Positions 48,780 through 57,583 of a DNA stretch of 64,000 nucleotides are shown in pieces. The stretch lies in contig JBITNC010000001.1 in assembly GCA_050084985.1 (NCBI GenBank), positions 71,486,001 to 71,550,000 of the forward strand. The letters run 5' to 3'. Made by a program: the position numbers and the translations under genes. Each line of letters begins with the position of its first letter. Position 1 is the stretch's first letter. This DNA is from Nageia nagi. Taxonomy: Eukaryota; Pinophyta. The notes under the pieces are model-generated. The model was not told where the DNA came from. It did not search any database and saw nothing but the letters and a program-made list of their open reading frames with translations.

Positions 48780-48958
48780 CCGGACGACAACTTGACAAGA
48801 CCACATCACAAGACAAAACATGAACAACTCACAAGACCAAGACATGATAACACACATGATCAACTCACAAGACAAGACATGATAACACACATGATCAACT
48901 CACAAGACAAGACATGGTAACACACATGATCAACTCACAAGACCAAACATGATAACCA
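48780..48958 (+). repeat. Tandem array A, 35-bp unit, about 4 copies
   Basis: GACATGATAACACACATGAT then CAACTCACAAGACAA repeats with period 35 (starts at 48841, 48876 and 48911, then a decayed copy at 48946), preceded by a partial unit. Confidence 0.85.
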
Positions 48959-48973
48959 TAACCAAACACAGGG

Positions 48974-49655
48974 GAGAGCTAAGTATCCACACAACTGAGC
49001 CCTCTCATCAAAAGGTGTACTCCAGTTGCCGAAGAACCGAACTCTGCAAAACAAGTGATAAGCTGATTATGTGAGAGCTAAGTATCCACACAACTGAGCC
49101 CTCTCATCAAGAGGTGTACTCCAGTTGCCGAAGAACTGAACTCCGCAAAACAAGTGATAAGCTAAAGGGGGAGAGCTAAGTATCCACACAACTGAGCCCT
49201 CACATCAAGAGGTGTACTCCAGTTGCCGAAGAACCGAACTCCGCAAAACAAGTGATAAGCAGATATGTGAGAGCTAAATTCCACACAACTGAGCCCTCGC
49301 ATCAAGAGGTGTACTGCAGTTGCCGAAGAACCGAACTCCGCAAAACAAGTGATAAGCTAAAGGGGGAGAGCTAAGTATCCACACAACTGAGCCCTCACAT
49401 CAAGAGGTGTACTCCAGTTGCCGAAGAACTGAACTCCGCAAAACAAGTGATAAGCAGATATGTGAGAGCTAAATTCCACACAACTGAGCCCTCGCATCAA
49501 GAGGTGTACTGCAGTTGCCGAAGAACCGAACTCCGCAAAACAAGTGATAAGCAGATATGTGAGAGCTAAATTCCACACAACTGAGCCCTCACATCAAGAG
49601 GTGTACTCCAGTTGCCGAAGAACCGAACTCCGCAAAACAAGTGATAAGCTGATGG
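48974..49655 (+). repeat. Tandem array B, ~98-bp unit, 7 copies
   Basis: Units start at GAGAGCT: 48974, 49073, 49171, 49269, 49366, 49464 and 49561. Each contains CACACAACTGAGCCCTC, AGTTGCCGAAGAACCGAACT and ACAAGTGATAAGC. Two sub-types alternate (ending AGCTAAAGGGG or AGCAGATATGT), which suggests duplication of a two-unit block. Confidence 0.93.
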
Positions 49656-50220
49656 AGCTGACACTCCACTAAGAAGCATGATAAGCTGATAATGGGAGCT
49701 GAACTCCACTCATAAGCATGATAAACTGATAATGGGAGCTGGACTCCACTCATAAGCATGATAAGCTGATAATGGGAGCTGGACTCCTCTCATAAGCACA
49801 GTAATCTGATCATGGGAGCTAGACTCCTCTCACAAGCATGGTAATCTGATCATGGGAGCTGGACTCCACTCATAAGCACATGGTAATCTGATCATGGGAG
49901 CTGGACTCCACTCATAAGCACATGATAAGCTGATTATGGGAGCTGGACTCCTCTCACAAGCACATGATAAGCTGACTATGGGAGCTAGACTCCTCTCACA
50001 AGCACATGATAAGCTGATTATGGGAGCTGGACTCCTCTCACAAGCATGATAATCTGATCATGGGAGCTAGACTCCTCTCACAAGCACGGTAATCTGATCA
50101 TGGGAGCTGGACTCCTCTCACAAGCATGGTAATCTGATCATGGGAGCTGGACTCCACTCATAAGCACATGATAAGCTGACTGTGGGAGCTGGACTCCACT
50201 CACAAGCATGGTAATCTGAT
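49653..50220 (+). repeat. Tandem array C, ~40-44-bp unit, 14 copies
   Basis: The unit is TGATNATGGGAGCTGGACTCCACTCATAAGCACATGATAAGC with variants. Fourteen GGAGCT centres occur between 49655 and 50190. It shares the GATAAGCTGAT end with array B, so it may have grown from the edge of that array. Confidence 0.93.
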
Positions 50221-50540
50221 CACTCAGGTCTGTAAGCACGAAACTCAAAGCAATATTCTCCTGGATATATCATTCGTCAAACATCTATGATGCACTCATG
50301 ATACTCAATAAACTGATTTTCCAGATAAAGGAACGCGGGCGGTTCTTTCTTACTGACTTAGAACACCGGCGGTCTTCAGATACGACCGTGGGCGGTCCTT
50401 TTCTTGATGATTTTTCAAAAACCGTAAAAATCACATCCCTACGAATCACCCCTGGATTCCAGATTGACGTCTAATTGCTGATCTACGTGCCCCAAATGCT
50501 CAAATCGAAATTTACCTTGAAGTGTGTGCCCTAACCTTTT
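50221..50540 (+). promoter_or_regulatory. Upstream region of the antisense PMD gene with a triplet of dyad motifs
   Basis: No frame. It holds GAACGCGGGCGGTTC (50331-50345), GAACACCGGCGGTCTTC (50361-50377) and GACCGTGGGCGGTCC (50384-50398), about 140-210 bases before the TATA box. The LTRs carry the same triplet spacing. A regulatory role is inference. Confidence 0.5.
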
Positions 50541-50549
50541 TATAAAAGG
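50541..50549 (+). promoter_or_regulatory. TATA box of the antisense PMD gene
   Basis: TATAAAAGG in a GC-richer setting (CCTTTTTATAAAAGGGGCCCC). It would place the transcription start near 50571-50580, about 115-120 bases before the first ATG of the spliced frame. It points away from the gag promoter, into the PMD gene. Confidence 0.7.
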
Positions 50550-50693
50550 GGCCCCACCCTTCCTCATTTGTTCACCCTATCATTTTCATAGCTGAGAGCA
50601 CCCTAGAGGTTGAGAGACTGATTCAGAGAGTTTTAGCCGGTGCTTTTGTCACTCTCGCTAGATAATTCTTCCTGTATTGCTGTGTTGCACACT

Positions 50694-52899
50694 ATGGCCC
50701 TACCGATCACACGCCGAGAGGGACACAGAGCTGCCTTGGTAGCTGATTCTCCTACCGGTCATCAGGTACACCACCTCTTCTACCTTTTTCATGCTATGTT
50801 TTTGTTTCTCTTCAAGTTTTAGCTGACTGTACACTGGTTTCCCCAATTTGCCCCTAGGGTTTTACTATTGCATACCCTAGCTCTGCGTTTTTCTCTTTTT
50901 TAGTCTGCTTTTTGAACTTCCGATGCCATGGCTGCCTTATGCTCACCCGTACAAACCTGCACCCCGAATTTTTATTCCCCTCTTTCACAGAAACAGGACC
51001 GCTGGCGGTCCTTTCTGCCCTAACTTGGACCGTGGGCGGTCTTCTTTTTCGTGTAGTATTTCTTTACTATTTGTGTTTCACGTCTTGATACTGACTTGTC
51101 TTTCATTTTTCTTGCAGAACCGTGCATACCTTATGCGTCCCTCCGGCAAGAGTGCTGCCTTCACCACTGCCCAACAGTGGCCCCAAACTGATGCAGCCCG
51201 AAGTATTCTAGAGGATATTTCATTCAGCCACCTTGCATTTGCTGAATGTGTGTTTCATGACCGCAACATGCTTACAGCTTTGATGGAGAGGTGGGATCCG
51301 AATTCCAACACCTTTCATCTTCCCACTGGTGAGATTACAGTAACTTTAGAGGATATCTACAGGATCACTAGGCTTCCTATCAGGGGGAAACTAGTGAACA
51401 TGATTCCTGTTCCGAGCTTGGAACAGGCAGAGGTGTGGGCTACATGGCTGACAGGATCAGACGAGGTGAATCATAGGAAGAGGGGTGTGTCACTAGTGAG
51501 ACATGTGCCAGAGGATCCTCCAGCATGGGGTGACCTGCGGATGAGGCTCCTCATTGCCTGCCTTCTAGATGCTATTGTCTATCCAGACAAGAGCAGTGAG
51601 ACCTTCCCAGTGGGTATGATTCCTATTATTCAGGACATGGTTATTCACAGATAGCGATATGCATGGTGCCCCGCAATACTGGCACAACTTTATCATGATC
51701 TCCACGGCTTCGCAGAGGTGGAGAGAAAGGGGAGACAGGTGGCTCACTCTATGATCCTACAGGTGTGGGCCTATGAGCACATCACTATTTCTAGACCAAC
51801 TATACTGCCCCTAGACCAGCCGGATGATGCCCCCACCTGGCAACGGTGGGCGACGACCGAGGTACCAGACTTCCCTAACATAGACCTAGAGGGATGGCGT
51901 GTGCAACTTGACTTACTACAGGAGGTGCAGATCTACTGGCGTCCTTATCGGGGAGGTGTACCAGAGTGGGAGGAAGACCTAGAGGAGATGACATGGGTGA
52001 GACACCCTACCTATCTACAGGCACGGAGGGCACTAGTGGAGCCATACAGGCCAGAGCGGGTACTCCACCAATTCGGCCTCCAGCAGGGTATACCGAATGA
52101 CTGCAGGATAGTAGTGCGCTACTACCGTAGCAGGCACCTCCCAGAGGATTATGAGCCAGTACCTGACTGGGATTCAGGTTGGGAGTCCCCCAGCGAGGAC
52201 TCCGACTATGAGGTAGATGATGACCTAGACGGACCTGATCACACAGAGGATTACCTAGACTGGTGGAGGACACGCCGTCCTCACCACATAGGCATACATG
52301 CTACTGACATAGGTGACGATGCATGTGAGGACGAGGACACAGGAGACACAGAGACCGGATGGGACACTCCTTTCACCATGGGGGGATGGGGAGGAGAGGA
52401 TAGCTCTACATATGCTCATGACACATCTCTAGATGTAGGGCATGACGACAATGAGGAGTCTGATCCGGACCAGGACGAATATGAACCAGAATACAAGACA
52501 GAATCGGACTGGGAGGATGAAGCCTATGATGAAGATGATGATGGTAAACTACTTTCTCTTTTACTTTGCTTTGACTTTCAGTTTTTCACAATACGCAAGG
52601 AACTAATCATGATATATTAATGTTATGTCACAGATACTGTGGTTGAGATTGCTAGGCTGCGTAGCCAAATCGATCAAAAGGATGAGGAGATCAGAGAACT
52701 ACAGGGCCGTCTACGGTTTGGAGGAGGAGACTATGCCAGTATCTATCAAGACTTACAGGCGGCTAACAAAGAAATCAAGGTCCTCTACGAGCAGCTTCGC
52801 CAGGCCGAGAGACAGATCGGCGAGGAGAAGGCCCGCGCAGAGAAATACAAGGCACGATGCGGGGTGGCACTTCTAGCAGGGCTACTAGCTCTAGTGTAG
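50694..52899 (+). CDS. Plant mobile domain (PMD) protein, 3 exons, one in-frame stop
   Basis: Exons 50694-50765, 51118-52543 and 52634-52899 join in frame to 588 codons. Exon 1 encodes MALPITRREGH. PMD starts near residue 60 with MERWDPNSNTFHLPTGEITV, ITLEDIYRITRLPIRGK and continues with RYAWCPAILAQLYHDL, ILQVWAYEHITISRP and IYWRPYRG (to about residue 330). An Asp/Glu-rich linker follows (about 370-499), then a coiled coil (about 503-570, EIARLRSQIDQKDEEIREL) and a hydrophobic end (VALLAGLLALV). A TAG at 51652-51654 (codon 203) interrupts the PMD between VIHR and RYAW. It is most simply a CAG-to-TAG change, and the frame stays open on both sides. PMD proteins are nuclear in plants (MAIN, MAIL1) and occur in transposons. 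The gene lies antisense to gag, and its 3' end faces the end of gag. Confidence 0.82.
50766..51117 (+). other. Intron 1 of the PMD gene (352 bp, phase 0)
   Basis: The donor is CATCAG|GTACAC and the acceptor TTTTTCTTGCAG|AAC, with a T-rich stretch before the acceptor and frame conserved across the junction. It contains two dyad motifs: GGACCGCTGGCGGTCC (50996-51011) and GGACCGTGGGCGGTC (51028-51042). The alternative is an uninterrupted start at 50923 inside the intron, which would give an unusual N-terminus. Confidence 0.7.
52544..52633 (+). other. Intron 2 of the PMD gene (90 bp, phase 1)
   Basis: The donor is GATGATG|GTAAAC and the acceptor ATGTCACAG|ATACTG. Splicing restores the frame from the acidic linker into the coiled coil. 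Without splicing the frame stops at 52618-52620. Confidence 0.75.
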
Positions 52900-53324
52900 G
52901 GGGTGGGGGGTCTAGCAGGAGGCTCTAAATCATTTCTATGTAATCTCATCCAGTTTGCATTGTAAAAAAACATTTTGAGCATGATATATATAAAACACAT
53001 ATTTTGGTACCTGATTTGTTCTTTATGCATGTACTTGTGATGTTTGAATTTGATGTTTCGTGATCCTTGAGAACGAGCACCAACGATATGACGTGAAATT
53101 CTGATCCTTCATGTTACGAACATATTCGGCATCTTTCGCTTTCCTCTATTTTTCCTCTAAAAGAGGACCACCAGCGGTCCTATTATCACAAAATATAACG
53201 CCGGCGCTCCTGTTATAACGTCATAAATCTTCCCAAATCTCATGACGTCCGTTAATTCCCTGAGCTAACTGCGTGTTTCTCTCCCTCTTTTTTTTTTTTT
53301 TTTTTTATATATATATATTTTGAT
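52900..53324. other. Convergent intergenic region between PMD gene and gag
   Basis: It has no gene. It holds the PMD 3' untranslated region, two dyad motifs (GGACCACCAGCGGTCC, 53165-53180, and a related one at 53197-53211), then T-rich DNA: about 24 T at 53288-53307 followed by (TA)n. On the gag strand this reads (TA)n then poly(A) soon after the gag stop, so it could supply the gag 3' end or mark the fusion point where pol was lost. Confidence 0.55.
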
Positions 53325-54557
53325 CTACCAAATAATGCCTCCAGGGGGCCTAGAGCTCCCTCCGGTGTCAACCTTGCAAGCATCTTCAAGAAAGATCATA
53401 TTGATGTGCTGTTCTTCTCTTGTATTTTCAACCCTTTCTGGACATACATAGCATCCGTCTTCTATAAGCTTCTGGATTCTATCTCTAAGGTTCCCACATC
53501 CATTAGTGGCATGACCTTTAGCCTGATGATATTCACAATACCTGTCTTCCTTATACCAATGGGGTTTTTCTGCCGTTGGATCTTCCTCACGCTTCGGTAA
53601 AGGTTGTAATAACCCTTTTTCCGCAAGGTCTTTTAAGATGTGTCTTGGGGGTATGGGAAATCTCACATATCTCTTTTCCTTTGTCTCACTTATCTTTTCA
53701 GCTACATGGACAGCTTTCTCTTTCTTTGGCGATTGTGGTCTCTTATCCTTTGCTTTTGCCTTTTCATTGTTACCATACTTTACATGCCCTAGCTTCACAA
53801 GAACTTTTTCTTTCTCTAACAACTTATATGTCATATCGGAGAATGTGAGATGTGTATAATCAATAACATGTGATTGTAGGGGCAATATAACAGCTTCTTT
53901 AAAAATATTATTTACCTCTTTTTCTGTTAACTTTGTCTTTACCTGCTGCCATGTCTTTTTAAACCTTACAACGAATTTATCCAATTGCTCATTACTGTCC
54001 TGTTTAATAGCACATAAATCTGATAGCATAACCTCCTTCTTGATATTATGCTTATATTGCTCCAGAAACAAGTCACTGAATTCTGCAAATGATGTAATGG
54101 ACCCTTCAGGTAAGCCATAGAACCATTCTCGCGCATCTCCTTCCAAGCTCTGGGGGAAGAATTTAGCCTGCAATCTTTGGTCTGTACCAATTGTGAGTTC
54201 ACATTCATCCTGAAATCCTTGTATATGTCTCCTTGGATCTCCTCCACCATTAAACTTATTGAATTTTGGCTTAATATAGTCGGCTGGGGGCATATGCCTA
54301 CGAATGACATCACATAAAGGACTACCGAATTCAAAAGACTCGTTAGGCGGAGCTGATCTCCTTGTCAATCTATCTATCTGCCTCTGCATACCTTCCATTG
54401 TGGCCTGAACATTACTATTGTCACCCTCAGCACTATGTTGCATTCCTCCGGATCCCTCCGGATCGTCATGTCTGATTTCTACCAATAGTTCATCCAAATC
54501 CCTTTTTGAAAGACTACGCAAGAATAATTTGAGCTGTTCCATAACGAAGACACTCAC
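53325..54557 (-). CDS. gag: Gag polyprotein of nested Tat-type element, intact
   Basis: A single open frame of 410 codons without stops. Residues about 1-65 are acidic and carry a coiled-coil-like stretch (MEGMQRQIDRLTRR). The retrotransposon gag core runs over residues about 95-225 (PKFNKFNGGGDPRRHIQGF, AKFFPQSLEGDAREWFYGLP, FLEQYKHNIKKEV). A lysine-rich region spans about 255-300, and a zinc-knuckle-like box C-x2-H-x4-H-x4-C sits at Cys341, His344, His349 and Cys354. The PIPPRHILKDLAEKGLLQPLP segment is typical of Tat-lineage Gag. The frame ends where protease would begin, so this is a stand-alone Gag. It begins about 55 bases after the primer site. A second Met at residue 6 is a possible start. 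Expression would come from the 5' LTR. Confidence 0.93.
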   Translation of the reverse strand: MSVFVMEQLKLFLRSLSKRDLDELLVEIRHDDPEGSGGMQHSAEGDNSNVQATMEGMQRQIDRLTRRSAPPNESFEFGSPLCDVIRRHMPPADYIKPKFNKFNGGGDPRRHIQGFQDECELTIGTDQRLQAKFFPQSLEGDAREWFYGLPEGSITSFAEFSDLFLEQYKHNIKKEVMLSDLCAIKQDSNEQLDKFVVRFKKTWQQVKTKLTEKEVNNIFKEAVILPLQSHVIDYTHLTFSDMTYKLLEKEKVLVKLGHVKYGNNEKAKAKDKRPQSPKKEKAVHVAEKISETKEKRYVRFPIPPRHILKDLAEKGLLQPLPKREEDPTAEKPHWYKEDRYCEYHQAKGHATNGCGNLRDRIQKLIEDGCYVCPERVENTREEQHINMIFLEDACKVDTGGSSRPPGGIIW

Positions 54558-54612
54558 AAAATAGATGTTAATCTGAACTAAAACCTTTAGGGTTTTAGTG
54601 TAATGATGTGTA

Positions 54613-54631
54613 GTTCACGTCGGGTTCACCA
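54613..54631 (-). other. Primer binding site of nested element
   Basis: On the - strand TGGTGAACCCGACGTGAAC follows the 5' LTR by two bases. A TGG start fits a tRNA 3' CCA end. The tRNA was not identified. Confidence 0.7.
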
Positions 54632-54633
54632 AA

Positions 54634-55489
54634 TGTTTACAAATAAAAATTGAGAATGCAAATAAGTAAATAGGGGGTTATCTACAAACTTAATATTATC
54701 TGTATTCTAGCTACGGATAGCAATTTATTCTAGATAACAATGAACAACATATAACTATTCAGAAGTGTAAATGTAACCAACCAAGACCGTGATTTGTGTA
54801 CTTACCTCACGGAACGTACCTGACAACGGAAGACGTAGATATTAGCGATGTACTGATGATAAGCTACCTTTCCAACAGCGTCGCAACCTGCAGTGATGCC
54901 AAAAGAGGACCGCGGGCGATCCGTTTCAGTGATATAAGAGCGCCGGCGGTGTTCTTACCGTTCACAAAGGAGCGCCGGCGGCCTTATCTTGATAGCTTTG
55001 ACCTCTCAGTTAGGTCCAGTTCTTCAGTATAGATTTCTCAGATAGCAGTATAATATCAGAATTGATCGCAGATGTCAGGATAGCTCGCGCAAGGAAGCAC
55101 ACAAACCACAGCCTTGTAGGCGGTACCAAGAGATACCTTAGGGGTAGCCACTTACAAGACCATACGCGGGATCATGTGTATCCTTGTTGTTGTGGACTTA
55201 CTATTAGATCCCTTATTTATATAGATATAGGTAATACCGCCCATAGGTCGGCGTGCATCCACATAAATAAGGTTAATTCACAAGATTTAAGATAAATACA
55301 TCAATAAACAAGGTAATTCATGCAATACTCAAGATAAACCATGCAATATTCAAGATAACCCATGCAATATTCATATTCAAGCCAAACATTGATATTATCA
55401 CTTTAATTCATTCAATACATATAGTTAAACCAAGCATATTTCATTAATTCATTGATTTAAAAGCATAAAATCATTTTTATGTGTTAACA
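54634..55489 (-). repeat. 5' LTR of nested element (856 bp)
   Basis: Matches 47645-48500 except for four substitutions and two 1-bp indels. In one dyad motif GGCGGTCC has become GGCGATCC (54907-54922). The TATA-type box TATATAAATAAGG on the - strand (plus 55210-55223) would drive gag. The dyad triplet (54907-54985) then lies in the transcribed leader, and the three 21-bp repeats (about 55318-55380) lie upstream of the box. Confidence 0.93.
55210..55223 (-). promoter_or_regulatory. TATA box of the nested element 5' LTR
   Basis: TATATAAATAAGGG on the - strand, about 265 bases inside the LTR. It would start the genomic RNA and gag transcript near 55180-55190. Confidence 0.6.
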
Positions 55490-55494
55490 ATGGT
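55490..55494 (+). repeat. Target site duplication of nested element, right copy
   Basis: ATGGT, identical to 47640-47644. Confidence 0.85.
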
Positions 55495-56474
55495 GCATGC
55501 TTCCTATTTATTTTTTAAGTTAAATAATGCATGCTTAATACTTAAATTTTTTTATTTTAATTAACTTAATGATGTATGCTTATTACTTGAATTCTTAAGT
55601 TATGATGCATTTTACTTCCTTATGTAAGAATTAAATGGACTTGTGAAAATTATGGAACTTTATAAAGATGTTCTTTAGGGGTTAGTAAACAAAACCCATT
55701 GGAATCTTAGGTTTCAAATTGCAAATGGATGATATTTAATTTATGCACTTTACTTCATGTTTTGCATATTTTTCTTTATTTACTTATGCAAAATTACAAA
55801 CATTGAAATGAGCAACCCCCTAAAATGAATACATCCACACATACATTTAGCAACATGACTTATTTGGGGAGCCATGAGGTGACAACAAGTGGACTAGAGC
55901 CTTTAAGTCTGATGATCCAAATGGTAAAAAATTTGTACTTCTCAATTGCCCCTAAGTCCTTTATTAGTTTGGATTTAACTCCAATAGGTAGACAGGCATG
56001 TGTGTAGTGATACCACATATCCACATATCCATTCAAGGATTATCCTGATAACCTAGGAGGACAACTTGAAATCTAATCAAGATTAATAATTTGGTCGATC
56101 CAATATACATCATAACCTTGGAAAATAATAGATACTTATCCTTGTGAGATTATAATACTACCCAAGGCAAACTATTTGAGGATTGGTACTACTTGAGCCC
56201 CTCTTATGTGGGCATCTAGGTGAAGGCCTAGTTTTAGATAAGAAAACAAGCCTCAATAATGTCACTCTACATCTATGATTCTTGGTGATAAGAAATTTAT
56301 TTTAGTACATGGGTTGTATATTATTTGAGTTGTAAAACATTTGCACTAGTGAATCAAATCAAACATGTCTTAGTTAATTAAATGTAACATGTATTACTTA
56401 CTTGGTTAAAACTTAACATATAATGTTGTTTATTAAACTGCATGATTATTATTTTTCACATTCTTGTGTAGCAA
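55495..56474 (+). other. Copia 5' leader, part 2
   Basis: It continues the leader broken at 47640. There is no supported gene. Short frames (for example 55825-56007) lack protein character. Confidence 0.5.
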
Positions 56475-57583
56475 ATGGGAGACTCCTTTTTACCCAAACA
56501 CATTCTTAATAGTTCCAACTTTGGTATTTGGGAGCCTCATATGAGAGCTAAATTGTAGGTAAAGAAGCTTTGGCAAATAATGAATGAGAACCTTGTACCT
56601 CTTATATATGAGAAGGTATTAGAGGCTTACAACATGAAGAATGAGTTAGCAACCTCCATGATTTTTTATGCAGTTTTAGATGATATGCTTCTAATGATTT
56701 CCTCTTAAACCTTAGCAAAGGAAGCTTGGGATAAGCTTAAGAAAATATGCCTTGGTTCAAAATTTTCAATAAGGTTTACCATTCTCCAAAAGTTGGTTCA
56801 ATCTCATCAAGGGGAAGATGATAATGTTGCCATCTACTTGAATAAAATCATTGACCTAAGGACCTAACTTGTTGCTTATGGGTGAAATTGGATTAATGAT
56901 GAGTTCATGGTCTTCATTATTATTCAAAGCCTTTCTTCAAAGTTTGGAAACTTTGTGACGGTTATGGAAATAAGGCTTGATAATAAGTCTTCTCCCTTGA
57001 GAACCTTTCTAGGCTCCTTTTTAAGCATGAGGAAACTCTTAATAAAAAGGTGTTGACTTCTTCTCCTAAGGATAATAACATTGCTCTTAGAGAAACAAAA
57101 ACTTATTTTAAAAATAAGTTCAATCATAATAAGAAATCTTATCCTTCTTCCTCTAAAAGGTTTGAGAAAAGTGACAACATCAACAATAGGAACATCAATA
57201 GCAATAGGAACAATGGTAACAACAACCACTTCAAGCAAAGAGATGGAAAAGGCAAAGTAAACAATCCAAATACTAAGGCAAATTTTGATGGTATTTGTAA
57301 CTATTGTGGCATACAAAGTCACAAAGAAGTTGATTGCTACAAAAAGAAAAGAGAAGAAAAGAACAAAGGTAATGGAAATGTAAAGAACTTTAAAGGAAAG
57401 AAATATTTTCAAGCTAATTTTGCTATGGAACTCTACTCCATATCTTGCACTTTTTCATATGATTGGATTGTTGAATCTGGTTACATTAATCACCTATACT
57501 TTGAAAATAATAAGTTTGAAAACTTTCACAAGTATAGAAAAGATGCAGTTGTGATAGGTGATAACTCTATCCTTGAATTCTAA
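56475..57583 (+). pseudogene. gag: Copia gag with zinc knuckle and start of protease, broken
   Basis: ATG at 56475 opens GDSFLPKHILNSSNFGIWEP, the usual start of plant copia Gag, followed by the UBN2-type core (KEAWDKLKKICLGS, 56725; LQKLVQSHQGEDDNVAIYLN, 56785). In another frame (57050-57583) an Asn/Lys-rich linker leads to the zinc knuckle CNYCGIQSHKEVDC (C-x2-C-x4-H-x4-C, all four ligands kept). The protease string WIVESGYINHLYF follows, where D-S-G-A is now E-S-G-Y. Stops and at least one frameshift make it inactive. Confidence 0.8.

Larger units (their letters stand above)
47645..55489 (-). mobile_element. Young non-autonomous Tat-type LTR element with Gag and antisense PMD gene
   Basis: The 7,845-bp element is bounded by 856-bp LTRs that differ at four substitutions and two 1-bp indels, with a perfect ATGGT duplication. 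Genomic orientation is minus: 5' LTR 54634-55489, primer site 54613-54631, gag 54557-53325, then the antisense PMD gene (50694-52899, + strand), three tandem arrays (48780-50220), polypurine tract 48501-48513 and 3' LTR 47645-48500. There is no protease, RT, RNase H or integrase, so mobility would depend on an autonomous relative. It sits inside the copia leader, and its LTR identity (about 99.5%) is far higher than that of its host element (about 92%), consistent with later insertion. Confidence 0.9.

Noticed and set aside
48974-50220. CRISPR-like array
   Set aside because: Units are tandem without unique spacers and sit in a plant retroelement 3' region.
50923-51117. Upstream in-frame extension of the PMD frame from an ATG at 50923
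   Set aside because: Canonical donor and acceptor sites at 50766 and 51117 join an upstream ATG exon in frame, and the extension contains dyad motifs, so it reads as intron. Kept only as an alternative.
52007-52273. Minus-strand 88-codon frame within the PMD gene, and the 83-codon + frame at 52625-52876
   Set aside because: They are shadows of the PMD coding sequence in other frames. The coiled-coil frame 52634-52899 has the protein character.
47645-55489. Host nuclear PMD gene merely flanked by repeats
   Set aside because: The gene lies between a matching LTR pair with target duplication, primer site and polypurine tract, together with Gag, and an older element has the same arrangement, so it belongs to the element.
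56924-57412. 162-codon minus-strand frame in copia gag
   Set aside because: It is a hydrophobic antisense shadow of the Asn/Lys-rich gag linker.
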